Below, piece after piece: positions 48,301-59,528 of a stretch of DNA of 64,000 nucleotides (positions within the stretch are counted from its first letter, which is position 1; each line of letters opens with the position of its first letter). A program made the position numbers and the translations under genes. The notes under the pieces were generated by a model. The model did not search any database. It was not told the DNA's origin and saw nothing but the letters and a program-made list of their open reading frames with translations. Location of the stretch: assembly GCF_000143415.4 (NCBI RefSeq), contig NW_003314264.1, positions 1,830,525 through 1,894,524 on the forward strand, written 5' to 3'. Source of the DNA: Selaginella moellendorffii (Eukaryota > Streptophyta > Lycopodiopsida > Selaginellales > Selaginellaceae).

Positions 48301-50937
48301 ATTCAGACACGAGGACTGAAAAGCGCACTGGTGGCGCATCGAAGAAGGACAAACAGAAAAGCAATAGGAAAAAAGGAGGTACAAATTATATTTGCAATGG
48401 CGTGTGGTCTCATGCCATTCCTTGCAGGAGAAACTTCTTCAAAGGCAAAACAGGCAAGCACCAGCCAAGCTCAAACTGACAGTGGTCATAAAAAGCGAAA
48501 GCACGTTGGACAGTCGTCGAGATCAGAGGCGTTTGATTCGAAAAGGAAGAAGGGCAACGAAAAGATGATAGGTAATGCCTCGCGGTTATGGCGTGTGTGC
48601 TCATGCCATTCATTGCAGATCAAGGGCTGAGTGAAAGCAGGCAGTCACCACCTCATGACTCAGATTCCTATGGCGGACTCCCCTTCCCCAATCTCAATGG
48701 AGAGGTACAATGGATGAGGGAAGCTTTTCAAGGCAGGGCCACGTTTTTCTCATCTCGTCGTCTTCGAAGGGTGCAAGAACGTGCAGAAACCATGTTAAGA
48801 CAGTCGGGTGAGGATACGGTCCTAGGTCACGCACTAAAACAGGCTATGGATGTCTTGTATTTTGAGATGGAGACTCGGCCAGATGATTTTCCCAAGATGG
48901 TCCTGGAAGAACAAGCCATCCAGCCTGAGCAGCCTATGGAAGAAATGCAGGAGGGGGATGAGGAGCCAGAGAAAGATAATGAGCAGGAAGAGCAGAAGGA
49001 CGAAGAGGAGGACAAAGAAGAGGAGGACGAAGAAGAGGAGGACGAAGAGGACTTGGATGGTCCTCACAGTGGTGACGATCACAATAACGACGACGACGAT
49101 GATGACGACGATGGCCAGCCTGAGGTGGCCAAAGAGCGGCGGAGGAAGGTCATACAAGACAAACCATCAGGTAAATAATAATACATCCATTCCTAACCTT
49201 TTACCATTTCTAACATTGTCCATGTAGGTCGCAGAGCAAATGGTAAGTAGAGATTATTCAGTTGAATTTACAAACTCTAGCCTTTAGTGTCGAGGAAGGA
49301 TAGTGCCAAGCAAGGGTCGAAACGTATGTCCAATCCTTCAGAATCAGCAGTGCGCTCAAGTGATATCGGTCCTAGTTCCTCAATAGCAGTTGATGGTAAA
49401 TACAGTATAGTCGATTCAATGTGCTAATGAGTTTGTTTTTAGTAGCACGGGAGGATACCATCTCAATCGAAGGGAGATATTTGGACATGCATATGGATCC
49501 GCCAGTGGACTCTACTTGGCTGCAAGAGTCATCAGAGCTGGTGGAGGCTACTATCCATATCAACGCCAAGCAAGCTGACCACGCTCCACTTGATGCTGCC
49601 CATACCACTGAGTCAATCTTGTCCACGTATCCAACTGACGGTGACCAGGCGCCATTGGACCCACATGAGGCCGCCCCAGCCGCCGAGCCGGTTGTATCCT
49701 CATTTCCAACGGACTCAACGTGTGCCCAATCGTCTGACTACGCGCCGTTGGAACCTCCCTACACCGCCCCTGCTGCCTGTTCGGTCATGTCCACTTTGCC
49801 AACGGAGGCACCAGCTGAAATGGCGTGTGATCACACGCCATCGGAACCACCCCATGCCACTGTTGAGCCAGTTGTACCAGAGTCTACAGCTGAAATGGCA
49901 TGTGCCCACACGCCATCGGATGCGATTGACCCCACATTGCAGAGGAGAGTATTTCCGCCCTTCACGTTTCCTCGACCAAAACCCTCTCAACGACCATCGG
50001 GAGCAACATTCACTAATATTGTAGATGGTAAAATTGACTTGTACCATTTTTTATGCTGACGCATTTTATTTCAGAGTTACGGCGAAGGTACTGTATCGTT
50101 TTTGATCTGAACGGTGTCCTTTTCTCCCATGAGCGTGGCTCGTCCTCGAATGTCATTGCACCCTCCAAAGCCTGCGGTCGCAAGTTGGTCAAAAGAGACA
50201 GATTCACATTAATCACACGGGAGAAACTGCGGGATCTAATAATGACCATGCGACACTTAAAACAGAGGGCCGGGTTCAATTTGCAATTGGGAGTTTGGAC
50301 ATCCATGATGCGCCACAATGCATTAATGTTGCTACAGATGATGCACGATCAGACGCGAGTAATATTACCATTTGACTTTCTCCTAACGCAGGAGGATTGC
50401 TTGACTATGGTCCATGTGAGGGGTAGCAAGCCCATCTTCGTCAAGCCAGAGGCTGTAGTGATGAACCGGACTGCTAGCTCAAGTGAAATCCTCATCATCG
50501 ATGACTCGCCGATTAAAACTGCAGCGAACACGCACACATATGCAGTGCACCCCATCTCTTGCAGTATGGAAACTAGGGAGAAGAAACCGTATGTTCTGGG
50601 GGACCTTGCAAAACGGCTTGGAGCGATGGTGATAGAGAACCGGCCAGTCCAGGAGGTGGCTGCAGAAATCAACCAAATGGCAGATGGAACGGTATATCAG
50701 AAGCCATTTGATCGGACAGACACCAGTCATCATTTATGGCATGTATATTGTCTAGCCAAGCACTATCCGCATCTCCATAATCTGCTCAACCGGATGGGTT
50801 CTTCGACCACTGAACATGAGCGTGGACGTATTAGAGAAGAGATGGCATTACTATTGGGTTTAAATCCTGATAGTGTGGAGAGTGATGAAATTCCAAGATT
50901 ATTGTATAGGCGTTGGAGGCAAAAAATAACAGTCTGA
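45315..50937 (+). CDS. ParB-like/acidic/FCP1-type HAD multidomain transposon protein
   Basis: Exons: 45315-45317, 45557-46735, 46790-48113, 48164-48250, 48289-48378, 48428-48571, 48619-49170, 49228-49242, 49288-49395, 49443-50027, 50075-50937. They sum to 4,950 nt, exactly 1,650 codons. The first intron is 239 nt, the rest 38-57 nt, and eight of those nine are phase 1. Residues 1-160 are unrecognised. About 225-350 is ParB/sulfiredoxin-like (YTIDVSRIDI start, SGQHSSLA motif). About 350-840 is unrecognised. Exons 4-6 are basic, a strongly acidic tract lies near 1060-1115, and a proline-rich repeat region precedes an FCP1/NIF-type HAD domain (1363-1530: FDLNGVLF, GVWTSM, IIDDSP). The DLNG form is usual in plant relatives, so capture of a host gene is likely. 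A TAG at 46037-46039 (codon 162) interrupts the frame. Role unknown: accessory transposition protein or cargo. Confidence 0.75.
46736..46789 (+). other. 54-nt intron filled by a palindrome
   Basis: GTAAGC donor and CATTGCAG acceptor, with the GCATGTGGCCTCACGCC palindrome between them. The intron is a multiple of three and stop-free, so the unspliced frame reads through. Other tiny introns built the same way: 48251-48288, 48379-48427, 48572-48618. Confidence 0.6.
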
Positions 50938-51355
50938 GATGGCATGTATTTATTTAAAAATGTAACTTATTATGGCATGGGGTTCCATGCCATTGTATTA
51001 ATATTAAAAGACAATTCTTTGAGAGGATTTGCATTATACTAGAAGTGTTACAGCATGTTATTGGAAGTCTACGAAGTTGTTTTATTAATAATGGGAAAGT
51101 AAAGATTGAATGGGGACTTGGGCTCCACCTAGACTCGGAGCAACTGAGCCAATATTAAAAGGATGGAAAGAAATTAGACGACGATGACAAGGAGAAGAGA
51201 GAGGTGAAGCAGTGGCAGGGGGAGAAGAAGTGATTGAGTAGACATTTCCTTGTTTAAAATAAAATGGCATGTGCCTCAATGCAGTTGAATTTTGTTATAT
51301 TTATATACTATATAAAGGTTTGGAAACCTTATTTTACAAGTGGGATAATGACAAT

Positions 51356-51379
51356 TCCCACTTTAACGAAATAGAGCTT
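51356..51379 (-). repeat. Right terminal inverted repeat of transposon B
   Basis: 24 bp, reverse complement of the left end, followed by TGAG (51380-51383). Just inside it is an extra AAGTGGGA copy, making a small subterminal palindrome (51338-51363). Confidence 0.85.
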
Positions 51380-53008
51380 TGAGTATAACTTTGTTACGCT
51401 TGGCTTTTGGATTGATGCAGAAATGCTCTTCATTAGCTTTGGCATTATGGAGTTTGGCTTATAGATGTGTTGAAAAAGACATTGTGGGTTGCACCATGAT
51501 TTCTTCTTTAGCATTGAAGTTAGTTTCTATGAGATTCATGATCATTAGTAGGAAAGACTTAGCTATAGGCTTCTTCGAGCTTTTGGTTCCTTGAGTTTTG
51601 TGCTCATTGTTCCATTTGTTAAAAGTTGTTAGGGGAAAGCATTTTTGGCTCTTTAACTTCGATGTTGAAGTTAGTGTTTGCATCTGGCAATCATTGGTGA
51701 TGATTGACTATCATCTTGGATAGTTGATTATCCTTGTCAAGAGTTTTGCTTGATTATTGTTGTTGATATAAACTGAGTTGCTGTTCTTCAGGATGGTAGA
51801 TTCTTTCTTCAACAATGATTATGCATCTCTTTATTGATGGATGATTGATGATCTTTCATGATGGTTAGTTATTCTCTTTGATGGCTTATGGCTTTTCGCA
51901 TTATCACATGTTCTTTGTGGTTTGCCTTGGATTGGTCTATTGGGTTTAAGACATCAATAGGATATTGCAGATGCTTGCTTGAGCAACTCTAGTTCCTTAG
52001 TATTGTTGACTGAGATCTATTCAAATTGGCTAGTGCAATGGTTGATATGAACAAGTGTTTGTTTTCTTTGCAACATTCATTTTGTTTAGTTGATTATTGC
52101 TTGAGTTAGTCTTATAGATTCGGATGATATGGCCTTCGGGTGATACATTCGCGAGCATTGTGTTTGTTAGTTAATGATACTTTGTGTTCTTTGAGTTGTG
52201 TTTTGTGAGTTGTTTAGCATGCTATCTGCCATTTTTGATAGTTAAGTTTCATCATTGAGTTTCCTTAATGATCTACTTGCTATTGAATTTTGTTGAATGG
52301 TGATTCCTATGTTTACCACTTATGATGATCTTGATGGTTCCTATACTCAACTACTAGTTTATCGGATGATAACTTACTTGGAATACTTTTGTGTTCTCAT
52401 CTAAGCTTTATTCACTGATAATTAAATCTCTAAGATATCATTGTCTATGACATTGATATTGTCCATCTATTGATCTTTGAGTTTGGGCTAGTTTAGGCAA
52501 ACTGGCTTCGGCACTTCATGTGCATATTGAAATCTCTAGTCATGGGGTAGCTACTGTCGACTGGTCACATCACCCGCCTCTCTGTCGATGTTCCTTATTC
52601 CTTTCAAAGGGCGTGACCGTGTAAACAACTCTAACTGCCTGTTTACAGTAGTCTATCTAAACCTTACCGACGGGTTTGGTTTCTTTGCTCAGGAGGGTTG
52701 GGGCCTCTGGCTTCTCTCTCTATGTCTCTGCGGGCAGGGGCGTATCACACTTTTGTAGCTGGGTGACACCCAGAGCAGCAAGGGTGGCTGACTCTGTTGG
52801 TCATTTCCTTGTTGGCGACGGTCGGAAGGTGTCTGAGCTAGTAGCGCATCTGTGTTAAACAAAGAGGTTGCCTCCTAACTCATTTAAGTTGGTGCATTTC
52901 TCACATAGTGTGAGTACCATAAACTTTTTCTGGAGTTGTTTCCTTGGCGGTATTCTAGACTCGAGTATGCATCGACGAGGACGTCGATCTTTCCCAAGGG
53001 GGGGAAAG
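51380..53008 (+). mobile_element. Family-2 retrotransposon internal region, right piece
   Basis: Continues from 38935. Aligns with about 54815-56429 of the older copy. No protein gene. Ends in the polypurine tract AAGGGGGGGAAAG (52996-53008). Confidence 0.7.
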
Positions 53009-53962
53009 TGTCGCAAATGTGACTTCGAGTATCGAAAGTTACCTGTCGACCAGTCCTTACGGACACTCTTTCCTTACTACCACGATGGCAGAAGGTCGGT
53101 ATTACTGGACCCTTTGTCAGCCCCTCTTGTTCAAGTGTTAGTAAACTGAACTTTGCATTTGTACTTGGCCAGATGAGCATAAGGACGGAATTCCTAAATG
53201 TCTATTCAGCCAAGTATACTTGACTTGGCTTTTTAGTTTTCTTTTGCTCTGCATTTGGCATATCTATGGAATGTAGAGATTGGCCTAAACACAATGGTAT
53301 TCGTCCCGTGTCCAAATTCGCATTCTAGCGCCATTCCATATTTAGTAAGTTTCGAGCTTGTCCCAGAGACTAACTCCTGATACTAAGGGCGGCTTAGGGT
53401 GAAAGCCCAAAACATGTGTTCCTCAAGGGGGGGGGGGAGGGGTATAGGGGGTTCCAAAGGTATAGTAGGGATAGTGGGTAGGTCGGGCATGGCCAACCAA
53501 CCTGAGGCATAGTCTAGCTCCCTCTTGCGTGCCTGTCCTTGTTTTGCATCTGGCTTAGGTCTAAGCCCAAGCTCCATTAGCTGGTGGAGTACCCATATCC
53601 TCACGTTAGGCCACTAGTATGCCGAAATAGCACCAAACTTCGTTTGGCTCTATTTTGCATGTTGGTCCTGGCATTAGGATGCTGGTTGCTTCAAGACTGT
53701 TCCAAGTCGCTCCGGGCTCCTGTCCCTTCACTCATTGGGCTGTATGCTTAAGAGTTGCTCTGTGGTCCGGTTCCATCACTCCTTGGCTCCACGCTTGGGA
53801 GTTTAGCACCATTCCTTCGTTTAGTGGCCGAAGGCCCTGAACCTCAGGTTTCACACCACATTCCTTTGGACACGTGGCATAAAGGGGGTTTAGGTTCCGC
53901 TTTGTGGTGTTATCCTATGGTAAATCACCATAGGATAAAGGGTAAAAACCACGTGCGCTACA
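53009..53962 (+). repeat. Family-2 3' LTR
   Basis: 954 bp, TGTCGCAAATGTG...GCGCTACA, directly after a polypurine tract. Contains GGTGAAAGCCCAAA, a short G tract (53427-53440) and TTCCAAAGGTATAGTAGGG (about 53451), the same block found in family-1 LTRs. The terminal hairpin is at about 53917-53943. The flank at 53963 is internal sequence of an older family-2 copy, so this element is also nested in a relative. Confidence 0.8.
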
Positions 53963-56429
53963 CTTGTGAAGGAAAATTGAAAAGTGATTGTTAGTTGTTT
54001 TATGACTTGTAAATTTTATTGAAGACTTTTGACATTTGCTTTGCTTGATGATGATTTAGTAGTGATGGGCTTACTTTATTAGATGGTGTTGTAAAGGATT
54101 GTGCCATTATTATTGCATGGTTTTTCTATATTAGTATCTCAATTCCATCTCCAATTATATCATTTGGTTGCGTTTAGTCTATGGTGTTAGAATATATTGA
54201 GTCTTGGATGTAGTGATTGACTCTTTGATGGTGTGTTATTTGTAGTTGAGTATTGTTGAAGGATTAATCTTGGATACTGAGTAAGGTATTTTCAACCTTG
54301 GTTAGTTTGGTTAGTTTGGTTACTAAAGAGTTTTGAGTGGTGATTTACTTTTGTTTTCTTCTAGCTTTGTTTTAGTATTGATAGCATTGAAGTGATGTCT
54401 TGACATTGACATTATTAACATTGAGATTAGAGTGAGATGAAATGTTTCCCCATAAAATTGATATTAAGTTTCATTAGTCTCAATGCAGATAGTGTTGATG
54501 ATTTGGTTATAGCTTTATATTGTTAGCATTTGTGTATTTACTAGTTAGCAACTATATTAGCTTTTAAATGAGTTGAGTGACAAGTTTGAGTTAGTTTTGT
54601 TTTAGATGAGAATGCTTAGTAGAAGTTAAGCTTTGGTTTTTCCTCTAAAAGTGATTTAGTTATAGATTATGCTAGTTTTATGAGAGGAAGAATTAGTGAT
54701 CAATATTAAAGTTATTAGTTCCTTATTGGATTTAAGTTGAGGATATATTAATCATTGATAACTTTTTTTATGCTTATTATAAAGTGAATTATGTTTAACT
54801 ATAGATAGATTCATGAGCATAACTTTGTTGTGCTTGGTTTTGGATTGATACAAACATATTATTCATTAGATTTGGTTTTATAAAATTTAACTTATGGATG
54901 TGTTGAGAAGGATATTATAGGTTGTACCATGATTATACTATAATATTGTATAATGTTCTTAATATTATACCATGATTCTTTTTTGGCATTGATATTAGTT
55001 CATATGAAACTTGTAATCATTGTTGGACAAAACTTAACTATAAACTTTTTTGAGCTTTCAGTTTTTTGAGTTTATACTCATTATTCTCTTTGTTATGAGC
55101 TATTGAGGAAGCGATATTGAAGTTAAATTTTACATTTAGTAATCATTAGTAATGATTGACTATCTTCTAGAATATTTAATTATCCTTGTCAAAGGTTTTG
55201 CTAAACTATTGTTTGTGTTAAATGATTTGCCTTTTTTTGGGATGGTAGATTATTTCTTCGATGATCTCTTTATTAATAGAATGATTTATGATCTTTTATG
55301 CTGGTTAGTTATTCTTTTTAATAACTTTTTACTTTTGGTATTACTACATATTATTTATGGTTTATTCTAGATTGATCTTTTGAGTTTGAGATATCAATAG
55401 GATGTTGCTAGTGCTTGCTTGAGCAACTATAATTTCTTAATATTGTTGACTAGGATCTATTTGAATTGGCTGATGCAATAGTTAGTATGAATAAGTGTTT
55501 ATTGACCCTCGTGACATTCATTATATTCTATTGATTGTTATTCAAGTTGGTTCTATTAGAGTAAGATGTTATTTTCTTCGGGTGATACATTCATAAACAT
55601 TTTTTAACCAGTCAATAATACTTTGTGTTTTTTGAGGTGTGTTTCATTGTTTAGTATGTTATTTAAAATTTTTGGTAATTAAGCTTTATCATTGAGTTTT
55701 CTTGATGATACATTTGTTATTGAATTTTGTTGGATGGTTAACCTATGACTTTAACCTTTAATAATCTTGGTGGTTCTTATAATGCTAATTTATCATATGA
55801 TAACTATATTGGAATACTTTTATATTTTAATTTAACATTTATTCACTGATAATTTGGTCTCTAAGATATTATTGTCTTTGACTTTGATATTGTCCATCTG
55901 TTGATCTTTGGGTTTGGGCTAGTATAAGCAGACTAGTTTCAATACTTTGTATATATGGTGAAATCTTTAGTTATGGGGTAGTTACTATTGACTAATTACA
56001 TCACCTGTCTCTCTGTCGATATTCCTTATTCTGTTAAAAAAACATAACTATGTAACAACTCTAATTACTTGTTTACAATAGTTTATTTAAACTTTACCGA
56101 CAGGTTTTGCTCAAGAGGGTTGGGGCCTCTAATGTTTCTCTTTATATCACATGTAGCTAGGGGTATATCATATTTTATAAACTAGGTGACCCCTAAAGCA
56201 ATAAGGGTGGTTAACTCCATTAATCATTTCCTTATCGGTAATGGCTGGAAGGTGTCTAAGTTGTAGCACATTTGCATTAGATAGAGAGGTTACTCCTTAA
56301 CTCATTTAATTTAGTGCATTTCCCACAAAGTATGAACACCATAAATTTTTCTAAAGTTGTTTATTTGACAATGGTCTAGACTAAAATATACATCAATAAG
56401 GATGTCAATATTTCCTAAGAAGGGGAGAG
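53963..56429 (+). mobile_element. Older, AT-decayed family-2 internal region
   Basis: Collinear with 38056-38935 plus 51384-53008 but strongly AT-shifted: many C and G positions of the younger copy are T and A here. It carries the empty target site of transposon B near 54810. Ends with the tract AAGAAGGGGAGAG (56417-56429). No protein gene. Confidence 0.7.
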
Positions 56430-57105
56430 TGTCATGAATGTTACTTTGAGGTATCAAAAGTTATTTGTCGACTAGTTCTTTCAAATATTATTTCCTTACT
56501 TCCACGATGGCATGAGGTTGATTTTGCTAAACCCTTTATCAGTCCCTCTTATACTTGTAGAATTAAATAGGCATTTTGAGTGTACTTAGATTGGACGAAG
56601 ACAAAATTCCTATTAATTAAGTAAATTTAGCCCAGTAAAGAGTTTTTATCTTATTGTGTCTTGCATTGGCTAGTGACAAATCCCTCAAGACTATATTAAG
56701 ACTAATCCCTCAATATGGTTAGATGATAGTTTACCATATTTACCAAACACTCTTACTTTCATACTTTTTGTGTTGGTTCCATTCTAGTGCCATTGGTTAT
56801 TTATGAAAAGTTTCTAGATCTGTTAATTAGGTATATCTATGGAATGTAGAGACTGTTTTGAACACAATTGTGTTGTTTTTGTTTCCAGATTCACAATCTA
56901 ATGTCATTCCATGTTTAATAAGTTTTTATGATTTGAGGAGGGGGGGTTTAGTGGATATTAGGTAGGTCAGTAGGTCGGGCATGGTTGAGCAATCTAAAGC
57001 ATAGTGTAATTCTCACTTACGTGCTTATCTTTATTTTGCATCTAACTTGGGTTTAAGCCCAAGCTCCATACCATGCTAGCTAATGAAGTATGTATATCCT
57101 TGCAT
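56430..57105 (+). repeat. Older family-2 3' LTR, right-truncated
   Basis: Starts TGTCATGAATGTTAC after a polypurine tract and follows the 53009 LTR to the segment CCATGCTAGCTAATGAAG. It then loses similarity at about 57105, missing the last 400 bp or so. Confidence 0.65.
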
Positions 57106-57272
57106 TTCAATCTTTTTTATGAAACTTTTTGCTCCTTATAGCAACCTCTTCCATCTCTTCCCAGTTGCCATAAGAACTTTTTTTCCACCTATTTTAACCT
57201 TAGGAATTTCTTTGTTTGCATCTCTTATACCAGCTTCATTAAATTCAACATCTAAATCCATTTAAGGGAAAA
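57106..57272. other. Unassigned AT-rich sequence
   Basis: Flank of the Helitron-like element. Nothing recognisable. Confidence 0.3.
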
Positions 57273-57940
57273 TCTCTACATGATTTTATACTCAATTTTA
57301 TAATTTAAAAACTTTTTCTTGTTTTAGGAAGGGATATTCAAATGCACTAAACATTTGAGAACCTTGCAAACACTTTATAAATTGCCCCTCAAACCCTTAA
57401 AGACTTCGTGAAAAGGTAACAACATTTCCTTTATAAAAGATATAAAATTATTAATTTGTAAAATACTTGAAGACAGAAAAAGATAAATAGCTACCTCTAT
57501 TACCAGCTGTAAATACACACCAAGACTTTGGAAACACAAGTGTACAATCCATGATTTCAAATTATTTTGCAGTGAAAAAAATTTTGAAGCCCATAAACTA
57601 CAAAATCACAGTGTTTGAAAATGGCAAAAAGGATCTTGACATAACCCTTTTGGTTTTATTCTATTTTTTTTCTTCAATAAGGAAACACTAAGCATTTGTG
57701 AGAGTATTATACTATTTTAGTACTTTTTCTTTGTTTCTATCGTAATTTACATTCACCAAGATATATGAAATTACAACTCTTGGAATTCTATGAGGAATGT
57801 CAAGGGGTAGTATAACTATTTCTCATCTTAATAGGCAATCCTTATGAAACCTAATATTCATATGATAATAAAGATTAATATGAACTTTTCAAAATAACTA
57901 AATAGTGGAATGTACCCAGCAAAGCTGGGACTTTTACTAG
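57273..57940 (+). mobile_element. Non-autonomous Helitron-like element
   Basis: The 3' end has the hairpin CCCAGC-AAA-GCTGGG, then ACTTTTACTAG followed by T, the classical Helitron CTRR-T terminus with a hairpin about 10 nt upstream. A plausible 5' end, TCTCTACATGATTTTATACTC without its last base, starts at 57273 after A, giving A-T insertion. 668 bp, no Rep/helicase gene. The 3' end is more secure than the 5' end. Confidence 0.55.
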
Positions 57941-58329
57941 TATTCTTTAAATGGTATATATGTTCCATTAGAATATTCTTTAGTCAACCGTCTTGGCTCT
58001 CCTAACTCCCCATTGATGAAAAGTTTATATTAATTTTAATATGCATAACAAACCTAATATAAAAATGTATATTAGAAATGTTTAGCATCTTTAGTAGTCT
58101 AGGCAAGTCTGCCAATCTGGGATATACTATCATCTGTCAAAAAAGTACAATGAATATTTGAAATGCAATATGAAATATTGGAATGGAGATATAAATGTTA
58201 ATATGAATGCTGGCTTTTTTGCAAGTAGAACTTTGCTAGAAAAAACTCTTCTAAAGAAGTTTTGAGCCTGGAGAAGGTAATAAATTTACCTCATATAGAA
58301 GGTGTGAAAAATACATTTGTACCCTAGGC
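57941..58329. other. Unassigned AT-rich sequence
   Basis: No gene or repeat recognised between the Helitron end and the LTR relic. Confidence 0.3.
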
Positions 58330-59528
58330 ACTATATGAAAGATTATCACCCTTTATCCTATAGTGATTTACTATAGGATAACCATGAAATGGAACTTAAA
58401 CCCTATATATGTCATATGTCACATGCCATATGCCCAAGTACAATGGTGCGAAACTTAAGTTTCAGGGCTTTAGACCACTAAATGAAAAACTAGAGCCAAA
58501 CTCCCAAACTTATAACTAAAGAGCAAAAGAACTAGAACATGAAATGACTCTTGAGCATTCAACCTAATGAGTGAAGGGGCAAAAGTATGAAGCAATATAA
58601 AAATAATACTAGACCATCCAACTTCCAAATGCCAGGACCAGCATGCAAAATAAAGCCAAACTAAGTTTAGCACTATTTTAGTATATTAATGGTTTAATGT
58701 GAGGATATAAATACTCCATCAACTAGCATGGTATGGAACTCTGACTTAGACTTAAACCAAATGCAAAACAATAATATAGGTGGGAGTTAGATTATGCCTC
58801 AGATTGGTCAACCATACTTAACTTATCCACTATCCCTACTATACATTTGGAACTCCCTATAGCCCCCTACCCTCTTATGAGAAATGCATGCTTTAGGCTT
58901 TCACCCTTAGTCACCCTTAGTACTAAGAGTTAGTTTTTGGGATTAACTCAAAACGTACTAAATATGGAATAACATTAGATTGTGAATTTGGACACAAAAT
59001 CAACATTATTGTGTTTAAGACAATTTTTACATTCTGTAAATATGCTAAATTAACAAATCTCTAGAGGGAGTGCTTTATCATCATTTTTGCACTATGAAGA
59101 TCCCCCAAAAACCCATGCTTAGAGCAACTAGCAGTCTACACACTTTCCATAAATAACAATTGGGATCAAACATGACTAATATAAGGTGCATGATAGCAAA
59201 GGTGTTTAGCAAACATGGTAAGTATTATCTAATAAATATTAAGGGACTAAGCTCAATATTGTGAGCATTCCTAACACTAACAAGTGCAAGTCAATGAATG
59301 AGTATCTCTAACCAGGTCAAGTATGCTTAACTAATAGCACTTAAGAATTTTGTCCTTATGCTCATCTGATCAAATGCACACATAAAAACTAGTTTCTCAA
59401 TTAACTTATGTGGAGATTGATAAAGGGTCCAACAATATCAACCTCCCGACATCGTGGTAGTAAGGAAAGAATATTGGAAATAACTAACCAACATATAACT
59501 TTCAATACTTGCAATCACATTCATGACA
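58330..59528 (-). repeat. Decayed family-2 LTR, minus strand
   Basis: On the minus strand it begins TGTCATGAATGTGATTGC at 59528. It contains the CCAAATGTATAGTAGGG block (about 58841-58852) and the terminal hairpin region near 58350-58385. AT-shifted. No PPT or PBS is clear on either side, so probably a solo or truncated LTR; the left boundary is approximate. Confidence 0.6.

Larger units (their letters stand above)
39478..51000. repeat. Dispersed short palindromes in transposon B
   Basis: At least fifteen copies with half-site ATGGCRTGNGG: about 40869, 40926 (coding), 42774, 42845, 43014, 43110, 44561, 45342, 45419, 45478 (first intron), 46755, 48255, 48398, 48590 (introns), 49820, 49894 (coding) and 50973 (3' of the gene). 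The centre varies while the arms are kept, as expected for structure-preserving repeats. Confidence 0.8.
38936..51379. mobile_element. DNA transposon copy B, complete (12,444 bp)
   Basis: Perfect 24-bp terminal inverted repeats (38936-38959, 51356-51379) begin AAGCTCTATTTC. Flanking TGAG (38932-38935, 51380-51383) is a 4-bp target duplication. The older family-2 copy reads TTCATGAGCATAACTTTG near 54810, i.e. one TGAG and no insert, which supports the boundaries. Contents: a minus-strand transposase-like gene (39625-42690), a 2.6-kb divergent promoter region, and a plus-strand 11-exon gene (45315-50937). Four-bp duplications occur in several known superfamilies (for example Sola, Ginger, some Academ). 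I could not assign this one. Confidence 0.85.

Noticed and set aside
45315-50937. Recent fungal or oomycete origin of the transposon, based on its very short introns
   Set aside because: The NUP214 and CVNH genes in the same window also have 44-60 nt introns, so short introns are normal for this host.
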